From NCBI GenBank assembly GCA_964621445.1, contig CAZUNO010000069.1:1-5305 (forward strand): a stretch of DNA of 5,305 nt. Direction: 5' to 3'. The stretch is from CAZUNO01 sp964621445 [NCBI: Candidatus Hadarchaeota archaeon] (GTDB taxonomy: Archaea > CAYQAE01 > CAYVLA01). The first letter of the stretch is position 1; every line of letters begins with the position of its first letter. The notes beneath the pieces are model-generated. The model saw nothing but the letters and a program-made list of their open reading frames with translations, was not told the DNA's origin and made no database searches. Positions 1-5,305 of this stretch are shown piece by piece. The position numbers were made by a program, and so were the translations under genes.

Positions 1-73
1 CAACCACTAAACCCAAAAACAAGGCCAGAGAGGAGCGACTCCCGAGCCTTAATTGGGTTACGTCAATATACAT
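1..73 (-). CDS. Start of a divergent gene, possible membrane protein (partial, runs off the left edge)
   Basis: The minus strand opens with ATG at 73-71 and stays open for 24 codons to the window edge. It begins MYIDVTQLRLGSRSS and continues into a hydrophobic run, LALFLGLVV, which looks like the start of a membrane segment or signal anchor. Three things support a real start. An AGGA ribosome-binding motif lies on the minus strand at 86-83, nine bases before the ATG. An in-frame TGA at 109-107 closes the frame upstream. An AT-rich box at 119-127 would place transcription start roughly 24 bases before the ATG. I do not recognise the family, and 24 residues are too few to assign one. If real, the gene is divergent from the isomerase and shares its promoter region. 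The alternative is that this is untranslated DNA upstream of the isomerase. Confidence 0.45.
   Translation of the reverse strand, partial: MYIDVTQLRLGSRSSLALFLGLVV
10..59. repeat. Nested inverted repeat (potential long stem-loop)
   Basis: Three stems nest inside one another: AACCCAA (10-16) with TTGGGTT (53-59), AAGGC (21-25) with GCCTT (46-50), and GGAG (32-35) with CTCC (39-42) around a CGA loop. That gives 16 pairs interrupted by small internal loops. Read on the minus strand, the middle stem is followed by GTTTTT, which resembles an intrinsic terminator; on the plus strand there is no T-tract. If the partial minus-strand gene is real, the structure lies within its first codons and could act on its mRNA. 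It is too short for a tRNA. The pairing is directly visible; any function is inference. Confidence 0.4.
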
Positions 74-111
74 ATTGCTGCTTCCTGTATCGAAAACTAA
101 CTCACTTCAGT

Positions 112-128
112 TAATAAGATATTTATTG
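112..128. promoter_or_regulatory. Candidate shared TATA region of a divergent promoter
   Basis: This is the most AT-rich stretch between the left-edge gene and the isomerase. It contains AATAA (113-117) and its inverted copy TTATT (123-127), so it looks similar from both strands. On the plus strand ATATTTATT (119-127) would place transcription start near 149, just before the isomerase ATG at 159. On the minus strand AATAAATAT would place it near 97, leaving a leader of about 24 bases with an AGGA motif. Both spacings fit the usual archaeal distance of about 26 bases from TATA centre to start. This is inferred from base composition and spacing only. Confidence 0.35.
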
Positions 129-142
129 GCCTTTTCTCGCCT

Positions 143-148
143 GGAGAG
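143..148 (+). promoter_or_regulatory. Ribosome binding site that favours the ATG at 159
   Basis: GGAGAG lies ten bases before the ATG at 159. Upstream in-frame alternatives are TTG codons at 75 and 126; the one at 75 has no purine-rich motif at a usable distance. The frame is open back to the window edge, so only this site and family alignment fix the start. Confidence 0.5.
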
Positions 149-158
149 CGGTGCTAGA

Positions 159-1661
159 ATGCTCGAGGATGGGTTTGTAGTCGGCGTGGTGACCTTTACC
201 GATCCCAGGGACACCGGATTAGCCGTGGAGAGGGAGAAATATCTGCAAGGTAGTCACGCTTCCCTCGTGGATTATCTCAGGGAGCAGGGCTACAAGGTTG
301 TGGACGCCATGGAAACCGTGAGACCGGATTGGGACGAATCTCAAATGTTTGGTGTTAGAAGTAAAGAGGAGGTGGAGATTGTCGCGGATTCTCTTAGAGG
401 AAAGGCAGAATGCCTTATTTTGGGCTGTTGGCACTGGACAGAACCAATTCTTCCCATCCAGCTGGTGAGAGATTTGGATCTCCCGGTTCTCTTGTACGCC
501 AACCATAACCCAACCTGGGCTGGGTCGACCTGTATTTCCTCTACGGGAGCCAGCTTCTGGGAGAATGCTGCAAACCAGAATATGCTCAGGCATAGGCGTT
601 TGCAGGGCAGGAAAGGGAAGGCGCTTTCCTGGATAAAGGCCGCTTGTGGAGGTTCCAAGCTTTCCAGGGGATCTCTCTTGCTTTGGGGTCCATCCTATTG
701 TCTGAGGATGGAGCACCTTCAGGATGATCTACCCGAATTGAAGAGCTTCCTGGTTGGTGATTTCGTCATGGAGGACCAATACTCCCTGGTGAGACGGGCC
801 GAAGAGGAGTTGGATCAGGGGAATAGGATTGAGGCCATGATTAACTGGCTCCAGAAGACCGGTTGCGATATCCATATGGACGGAGATATGCTCACCACCG
901 AATCCCTACGAAGGGAGATCGCCCTCTATATCGCTGCCAAGGATAGCATTTCGGACAAGATGGATCAGGGGGAACGGATAATGGGGGCCTCCATTCGTTG
1001 TCAGCCTGAGCTCTCCATAGATTACGGCGTAACACCCTGCCTTATACCCTCATTGTTGCCTTTTCCCACCGATTTCGAGGGCCGAAAACCTGTGATACCG
1101 GTGGTCTGTGAGGGGGATGTCAAGGGAATGGTTACCTGTGCCCTTTTACATCAGATGAGTAGGGAAACTCCTCCGCTTTTCGGAGACCTGAAGTATGTTG
1201 ATGACGATCTCCTCATCATATCAAACTGTGGTGGGGCCTCTGTATATTATGCAGCCCAATCAAAGGATGCGTCCAAATGCATGGGAAACGTGTGGATCAA
1301 GGGCCAATGTCAGGGAGAGTCCGGGGGCGCGGTCGGCTTCTACAGCAAGCCCTCGCAGGTGACAATAGCCCGTTTGATACGGATTGACGGGCGTTATTGG
1401 ATGCAATATGGCAAGGGAAAGATAACCGAGATGACCGAGGAGATTCGGGAGAAGATCCTTTGGGGCGAGATGTGGCCGAACACGCCAATAGAGATCGATG
1501 CTCCGCGGGACCTGCTGATATCAGCAGTGGGCTCCAACCATTACTCGGCGGTTCCAGGTGACCTTACTCAGTCTCTTTCGGATTTCTGCAGATTGAAAGG
1601 GATACCTACGGTCAGACTGGATTCGGAGGAGGATCTTCAGTCCTTCGTTGACGGCATCTAG
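159..1661 (+). CDS. L-fucose isomerase family sugar isomerase (FucI-like, substrate unknown)
   Basis: The protein is 500 residues, counted from the ATG at 159. It matches the L-fucose/L-arabinose isomerase family, cytosolic metal-dependent aldose-ketose isomerases. The order of family blocks is right: an N-terminal strand VGVVTFTDPRD; CWHWTEP near residue 90; GPSYC near 177; IRCQPELS near 279; CEGD near 317; FGDLKYVDDD near 341; and SNHYSAVPGD near 459. The metal ligands of E. coli FucI (E337, D361, H528) correspond to E318, D343 and H461 here, so an active metal site is likely. It is shorter than E. coli FucI (591 residues) and closer to the compact COG2407 members, most of which have no tested substrate. 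The start was chosen because GGAGAG precedes it and the family begins just before VGVV; residues encoded upstream (75-158) do not resemble the family. No sugar kinase, aldolase or transporter is visible beside it, so the substrate cannot be inferred. It ends in a four-base overlap with the convergent helicase gene. Confidence 0.82.
   Translation: MLEDGFVVGVVTFTDPRDTGLAVEREKYLQGSHASLVDYLREQGYKVVDAMETVRPDWDESQMFGVRSKEEVEIVADSLRGKAECLILGCWHWTEPILPIQLVRDLDLPVLLYANHNPTWAGSTCISSTGASFWENAANQNMLRHRRLQGRKGKALSWIKAACGGSKLSRGSLLLWGPSYCLRMEHLQDDLPELKSFLVGDFVMEDQYSLVRRAEEELDQGNRIEAMINWLQKTGCDIHMDGDMLTTESLRREIALYIAAKDSISDKMDQGERIMGASIRCQPELSIDYGVTPCLIPSLLPFPTDFEGRKPVIPVVCEGDVKGMVTCALLHQMSRETPPLFGDLKYVDDDLLIISNCGGASVYYAAQSKDASKCMGNVWIKGQCQGESGGAVGFYSKPSQVTIARLIRIDGRYWMQYGKGKITEMTEEIREKILWGEMWPNTPIEIDAPRDLLISAVGSNHYSAVPGDLTQSLSDFCRLKGIPTVRLDSEEDLQSFVDGI
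1658..1661. other. Shared CTAG: overlapping stop codons of two convergent genes
   Basis: The isomerase ends with TAG at 1659-1661 and the helicase ends with TAG on the minus strand at 1660-1658. The self-complementary CTAG therefore serves both. It is followed by a second CTAG (1662-1665), and a small stem CGGC/GCCG (1652-1655 with 1667-1670) surrounds it. No intergenic space and no T-tract terminator separate the genes, so each transcript must end inside the other gene. Confidence 0.9.
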
Positions 1662-4216
1662 CTAGCGCCGATAACTTGAAGACATAGCTTTTCGGATTGC
1701 TTAACGGCTTTGGAATTCGCTAATATATCCGCGAATTTAGCTACAGCTTCACCAAGCCTGACGGTATTGTTGAGATATTCCAAAACGTCTCCCGGGTAGG
1801 CCTTAACCCCATACCTTTGGAAAAGGCACTTGGAAATTGCGAGGGGGGAAAGGCCCGATAAACGCATTTCGATGAGTTTCTTGGAAAATTTCCTTTCCGG
1901 ACAGCCGCAGTAGGGGGAGGAGTTACATGAGCAATCTAGTAGATCTTTTGAGAGGTTGTTTATTATTTCCTTCAGCCAATTGCTGGCAACCCTTCTTGGA
2001 TGTGAAAGGAGCTCCAGTGCGTCCGAATTAAAGAGCAGGGAGTTCGTTTTTCTATTGAAAGAGCTCCTTATTTGATTCTGAAGTCTCTCGGAGAGATAGG
2101 CCCGGTCAAAATAATCTATGCTCACTATGATATCCTCGGGCGGCGCCCCTTTGTTTACCTCATTGATTATGCATCGTGCCTGCTCACAGTTTAGGAAAGA
2201 GGAGGAGGCGGCTCGACCCGTCGAGGTGATCAGGTAGTCCTTATTCTTCCTACTAACCATACCGTTTTCGAGAAGCGTATGGATTAACGGTTTCAGGCTG
2301 GATGAGAATCCAACGCTGTAGTTCTGTAACTGGTCCAGCTCCTGCGCGCTGAGGATTCCGAAGGTGCTTATATCAGCAAGCACCTGCTCGGTGAGGTCCT
2401 CTTGAGTATACTTCGGCCTCACATCCTCGATCTGGTTTTCTAGAAGCTCCATGGCTACCTCTTCCTCCGTTCTTCGGTCGCTCCTGTCAATCGATTTCCC
2501 GGGCTCGACCATCAACACCGCCTTTCCTGAATCATGAAACCCGAGCCTCCCTGCTCTCCCCGTCATCTGGTGGAACTCACCCACCGATATCCATTCCCTG
2601 CCCATGGCCAGCGTGTCGAAGATCACCTGGGACGCCGGGAGGTCTACCCCAGCTGCCAATGCAGCCGTGGTAACCACCCCTGCTATGTTCTGTTCACGGA
2701 AATCGCTCTCTATCCTTCTCTTCCTTCCATATGAAAGACCTGAATGGTAGGCCTCCATGGAGATTCCTTGGGAGGATAATGATGATGCCAGTTTGTGGCA
2801 TTTCCTCCTCGAGTTGGTGAACACCATGGTCTGGCCCCGGTACCCAGCATTCGATTTCGATGAAAATTCGCTTTTGATTAGACTTCTGATAAGACGGGTT
2901 TTCTGGCCCGGAAGGGTTATGGGCATCACATGCCGCTTCAATGGGACCAATCTTTCCCTGTGAAAGACGAGCTTTGCCCCAAGTTTTGATGCTAGGAACT
3001 CTGGATTACCCACGGTGGCCGAAAGGTAAAGGAGCTGTGCTGGAGGGCAAAGCACCCTGATTTTCTTAATCAACCCATCTAAACGGTGGCCCCTATCTCT
3101 ATCCTCCAAGTTCTGTATTTCATCCACCGCTATTACTCCGGTTTCATAGAATCTTCGCCCCTTTCCCGATCGAAGCATCTGCTCGAGTCCCTCATAGGTG
3201 GCCACTATGATGTCCGCCCCCTTGATGTCGGTGTTTACAGTTGGATCTTTACCGGTGTTGATTCTTCCTGCTCCAACCCTTATTGCCGACCTAAGCCCTA
3301 ACGGACCGTATTTGTGTTGAAATTCCTCGTATCTCAGATTGGCAAGTGCCACAAGCGGGGTCAGGTAAAGGAATTTTTTCCCTTCCAATGCCGCCAGAAC
3401 CCCTGACATCTCGGATATGAGGGTCTTCCCGCTTGAAGTTTGGGATATTATGAGAAGATCCCTTTTCTCAAAGAGCCCATTTTTGACGGCCAATGATTGA
3501 ACGGGTAGTAGGGACCGGATCCCGAGTTCTTTTAATCTCTTTACCAGCCTCTGGCCATTTCTTTTTCCAGGTATTTTTGGTAGCAGATCTTCAATTTTGA
3601 TCTGGGGGTGTTCTTCATCACTTCGATGAATGCAGTCGTAAAGTGTCAGCTCCGGTTCGCTGGAGGGCTCATAGCTTGCCGACAGGACCTTGAAGGCCTG
3701 GTCATAGTCATTGGTACGGTCCAATACCCGATCGAGATACTTGAGAATGGTTTTGGATACGTTAAAACCCTTTACCTCAGCTTGCTTTGCCAATTGCTCC
3801 CTCGCACAGCCCCGACAAATATCAAGCTCACCATACTTTACGGGATTCTCCAGGAATCTAACTCTCTGTTCCCTGAGGCACAATGGGCAGAATTTCTTCC
3901 ATTTCCCTCGTGCTTGGGGGAATAGTCCTTCCATAAGGTCTATATTCGCTTCAGTGACCTCATCAGCGCCGAAAATGACATCCCTGGATTTTTTCAGCTC
4001 GGCCATCAGATCCTTTGGCTGCATATGACTCTGGATGTTGTTGGATGCTATTCTACATCTAAAGATCTTGAAGTCCTCAGTGAGGGTCAAATGACAGGTG
4101 ACGAGGACCTCTTCCTCCCTGAAGATGGAGACCACTATGCTATTCGAAGAGGATTTTTTACGGACTAGGCAGCTGAAACCTTCTTCTACCATCTGGCTCA
4201 GCCTTATGTTTCCCAT
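1658..4216 (-). CDS. Archaeal DUF5814-type Ski2-like DEAD/DEAH-box helicase with two cysteine clusters
   Basis: This 852-residue protein is an ATP-dependent superfamily 2 helicase. The N-terminal part carries a four-cysteine zinc ribbon (C110, C113, C134, C137). The helicase core follows in order: LLPVQ with Q240; Walker A SQTSSGKT (258-265, K264); motif Ia TPLVALAN (286-293); Walker B DEIQ (365-368); motif III SAT (399-401); motif IV MVFTNSR (464-470); motif V TTAALAAGVDLP (516-527); motif VI HQMTGRAGR (549-557). All catalytic motifs are intact. SATVGN and QMTGRAGR resemble the Hel308/Ski2 group. A probable winged-helix region (about 605-670) precedes a C-terminal domain with DCSCNSSPYCGCPE (C762, C764, C770, C772) and AYPGDVLEYL near 806-815. 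I recall this C-terminal pattern from haloarchaeal helicases annotated DUF5814. Whether it works on DNA or RNA is not known to me; a role in repair or RNA processing is inference. It is transcribed alone, convergent with the isomerase and divergent from the reductase gene. No strong ribosome-binding motif precedes the ATG at 4216; the transcript may be leaderless or use a weak site. Confidence 0.92.
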   Translation of the reverse strand: MGNIRLSQMVEEGFSCLVRKKSSSNSIVVSIFREEEVLVTCHLTLTEDFKIFRCRIASNNIQSHMQPKDLMAELKKSRDVIFGADEVTEANIDLMEGLFPQARGKWKKFCPLCLREQRVRFLENPVKYGELDICRGCAREQLAKQAEVKGFNVSKTILKYLDRVLDRTNDYDQAFKVLSASYEPSSEPELTLYDCIHRSDEEHPQIKIEDLLPKIPGKRNGQRLVKRLKELGIRSLLPVQSLAVKNGLFEKRDLLIISQTSSGKTLISEMSGVLAALEGKKFLYLTPLVALANLRYEEFQHKYGPLGLRSAIRVGAGRINTGKDPTVNTDIKGADIIVATYEGLEQMLRSGKGRRFYETGVIAVDEIQNLEDRDRGHRLDGLIKKIRVLCPPAQLLYLSATVGNPEFLASKLGAKLVFHRERLVPLKRHVMPITLPGQKTRLIRSLIKSEFSSKSNAGYRGQTMVFTNSRRKCHKLASSLSSQGISMEAYHSGLSYGRKRRIESDFREQNIAGVVTTAALAAGVDLPASQVIFDTLAMGREWISVGEFHQMTGRAGRLGFHDSGKAVLMVEPGKSIDRSDRRTEEEVAMELLENQIEDVRPKYTQEDLTEQVLADISTFGILSAQELDQLQNYSVGFSSSLKPLIHTLLENGMVSRKNKDYLITSTGRAASSSFLNCEQARCIINEVNKGAPPEDIIVSIDYFDRAYLSERLQNQIRSSFNRKTNSLLFNSDALELLSHPRRVASNWLKEIINNLSKDLLDCSCNSSPYCGCPERKFSKKLIEMRLSGLSPLAISKCLFQRYGVKAYPGDVLEYLNNTVRLGEAVAKFADILANSKAVKQSEKLCLQVIGAS

Positions 4217-4264
4217 ATCTGTTTGCTGGAGATAGGGCTGAAAAATGAAGCTAGAATTCAGCTA

Positions 4265-4282
4265 ATGTTACCATGCTAACAT
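4265..4282. promoter_or_regulatory. 18-base near-perfect palindrome, candidate operator
   Basis: ATGTTACCATGCTAACAT is symmetric at eight of nine base pairs; only C4271/C4276 fail to pair. It lies between the divergent helicase and reductase genes, 36 bases before the reductase ATG and 48 before the helicase ATG, and it overlaps the AT-rich box ATATTT (4281-4286). Its size and symmetry suit a dimeric helix-turn-helix repressor that could block one or both promoters. It does not match the TTCGTA-N4-TACGAA box of the methanogen redox regulator MsvR. The palindrome is seen directly; its regulatory role is inferred. Confidence 0.5.
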
Positions 4283-4287
4283 ATTTC
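4279..4287 (+). promoter_or_regulatory. Candidate TATA box for the reductase gene
   Basis: ACATATTTC is the most TATA-like element upstream of the reductase. At the usual archaeal spacing, transcription would start near 4310, leaving a leader of under ten bases before the ATG at 4319. On the opposite strand AAATATGT could serve the helicase, with a start near 4257 and a leader of about 40 bases. The right arm of the palindrome overlaps it. This rests on composition and spacing only. Confidence 0.3.
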
Positions 4288-4318
4288 CAATGAGGTAGGG
4301 TTGGGAGAATGTGAAATC

Positions 4319-5254
4319 ATGTCTGAACGATACGACCTCATCGCGGTCGGAGCTGGACCCGCAGCCCTCTCAGTGGGCCTATATGGTTCTAGATTTGGAA
4401 TCCGGACCCTGGTTCTCGGTGAGACCTTAGGCGGCCTGGCATCGGAGGCGGTATTGGTGGAGAATTATCCCGGAGTCCAGGGCCGTCCTGGAAGCGAGAT
4501 AGTGGAAGTTATGAAGCAACAGTGCGAAAAGGCCGGCGCCGATATCATCCTGAGTGAAAGGGTAAATTCCATCAATATTGAGGAACGTACTCTGAAATTA
4601 CAGACCGGAAGGGAGACCTACGAAGCTGATGCCGTGGTGCTGGCAACCGGATGTTGCCACAGGAAACTGGGGGTACCCGGCGAGAAGGAACTCTACGGCA
4701 AAGGGGTGAGCTACTGCGCAGTGTGTGATGGTATGTTTTTCAGGGGTAAGAGGGTTGCCGTCATAGGTGGGGGAAATGCAGCTGCCATGGAGGCGCTTTT
4801 TCTTACCGAGATTGCCGATAAGGTGTTTATGATCCATCGAAGGGATTCCTTGAGGGCTGACGGGGTCATGAAGAAAAGAGTAGAGGAAAGCGGAATCGAT
4901 GTTCTTTGGAGCCGACGTCTCATTGAGATAGAGGGAGATAAGAAGGTGGATCATCTGGTTCTTGAGGACGCCCGGAGCGGAGAAAACGAAACCTTGGATG
5001 TGGATGGCTGTTTCATATCCATTGGAGAATCTCCCGAAACCGATTTTGCCGGAAAGGCAGGGATAGAGCTTGACGAGAAATGCTTTATCGTGGTTAACAG
5101 CAAGCAGGAGACCAATATTCCCGGGGTATATGCAGCCGGTGATGTTACTGGTGGAGTCTGCCAGATAGGGGTTGCCGTGGGCGAGGGAATATCCGCTGCC
5201 ACCAATGCATATCTCTATATTACGGGCGGCTGGTACGGTGCAAATTCGGATTGA
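4319..5254 (+). CDS. trxB: Thioredoxin reductase-like FAD/NAD(P)H disulfide oxidoreductase
   Basis: This 311-residue cytosolic flavoprotein has the length and layout of low-molecular-weight thioredoxin reductase, which passes electrons from NADPH through FAD and a cysteine pair to thioredoxin. It shows the N-terminal FAD fold GAGPAA (11-16) and GGLASEA; VENYPG (48-52); ATGCC (109-113); the redox centre SYCAVCDG with C133 and C136; the nucleotide fold VIGGGNAAAMEA (148-159); HRRDSLRAD (173-181), whose arginines normally hold the NADPH 2'-phosphate; and the C-terminal FAD segment AAGDV plus AVGEGISAA (272-294). The ATG at 4319 was chosen because MSERYDLIAVG is the normal family start. A TTG at 4301 would add six unusual residues, although GAGGT stands close before it. 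Candidate ribosome-binding motifs for 4319 are GGGAG (4303-4307) and GTGA (4311-4314). No thioredoxin gene is in the window, so the partner is unknown; some archaeal relatives use F420 or an unidentified donor instead of NADPH. The upstream palindrome may control it. Confidence 0.9.
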   Translation: MSERYDLIAVGAGPAALSVGLYGSRFGIRTLVLGETLGGLASEAVLVENYPGVQGRPGSEIVEVMKQQCEKAGADIILSERVNSINIEERTLKLQTGRETYEADAVVLATGCCHRKLGVPGEKELYGKGVSYCAVCDGMFFRGKRVAVIGGGNAAAMEALFLTEIADKVFMIHRRDSLRADGVMKKRVEESGIDVLWSRRLIEIEGDKKVDHLVLEDARSGENETLDVDGCFISIGESPETDFAGKAGIELDEKCFIVVNSKQETNIPGVYAAGDVTGGVCQIGVAVGEGISAATNAYLYITGGWYGANSD

Positions 5255-5296
5255 GGGCCTATTCAGGACCTTTGATCGGCGCAAATCAAATGGCCC
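5255..5296 (+). other. Weak inverted repeats after the reductase gene, possible 3' structure
   Basis: Directly after the stop codon, GGGCC (5255-5259) can pair with GGCCC (5292-5296). Inside it, TTTGAT (5271-5276) pairs with ATCAAA (5285-5290) around an eight-base loop. This could stabilise or end the transcript, but no T-tract follows within the window. Nothing else is recognisable in the final 51 bases. Confidence 0.25.
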
Positions 5297-5305
5297 GGTT
5301 ATATC

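Noticed and set aside
10-59. tRNA suggested by the seven-base outer stem
   Set aside because: Only 50 bases lie between the stem ends, and there is no T-arm consensus or anticodon arm.
75-158. Longer isomerase starting from TTG at 75, or continuing from beyond the left edge
   Set aside because: The frame is open to position 3. However, these residues do not resemble the family N-terminus, there is no good ribosome-binding motif for TTG 75, and the ATG at 159 has one and fits the family start.
219-716. Minus-strand open frame of 165 codons opposite the isomerase gene
   Set aside because: It is antisense to conserved isomerase sequence, has a low-complexity translation with many prolines and serines, and has no recognisable domain.
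3608-4028. Two overlapping plus-strand open frames opposite the N-terminal part of the helicase
   Set aside because: They overlap each other and the helicase zinc ribbon region, and neither resembles a known protein.
4249-4264. Direct repeat AGCTA (4249-4253 and 4260-4264) flanking GAATTC
   Set aside because: Five-base repeats are expected by chance, and the element is not symmetric beyond the central GAATTC.
4301-4318. TTG at 4301 as start of the reductase, six residues earlier
   Set aside because: GAGGT lies only four bases before it, but the family normally begins a few residues before YDLIAVG, as the ATG at 4319 does.
4598-5284. Long open frame of 228 codons on the minus strand opposite the reductase gene
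   Set aside because: It lies almost wholly antisense to a clearly conserved flavoprotein. The translation shows no family motifs, and the frame is open because of the codon bias of the real gene.
5290-5305. ATG at 5290 as the start of another plus-strand gene
   Set aside because: Only five codons are visible, there is no ribosome-binding motif at a suitable distance, and the ATG falls in a possible hairpin.

Overview
The window reads as chromosomal DNA from an archaeon, most likely a euryarchaeote-type lineage. The main reason is the long minus-strand gene. It matches the archaeal DUF5814 type of Ski2-like superfamily 2 helicase, with an N-terminal zinc ribbon and a C-terminal C-x-C-x5-C-x-C cluster, which I know chiefly from haloarchaea and related euryarchaeotes. 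Base composition is near 50% GC by eye, AGG is a common arginine codon, and the candidate promoters look like AT-rich TATA boxes rather than bacterial -35/-10 pairs. I cannot name a genus.

Layout: at the left edge (1-73, minus strand) there is probably the start of a divergent gene, perhaps for a membrane protein. It is cut off after 24 codons. A short AT-rich divergent promoter region follows (74-158). Next is a plus-strand sugar isomerase of the L-fucose isomerase family (159-1661). It meets the 852-residue helicase (minus strand, 1658-4216) tail to tail, and the two stop codons share the tetranucleotide CTAG. The helicase start is separated by about 100 bases from a divergent plus-strand thioredoxin reductase-like flavoprotein gene (4319-5254). 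That divergent region carries an 18-base near-perfect palindrome, which is a good operator candidate. The last 51 bases hold no recognisable gene, only a weak inverted-repeat structure.

The three complete genes do not form an operon: each is transcribed away from or into its neighbour. Their functions (sugar isomerisation, nucleic-acid unwinding, thiol redox) do not suggest a shared pathway. I see no mobile element, CRISPR array, tRNA or rRNA, and no clear new system. The points most worth a second look are the palindrome between helicase and reductase, the cysteine-rich modules of the helicase, the unknown substrate of the isomerase, and the reductase's electron donor and partner.
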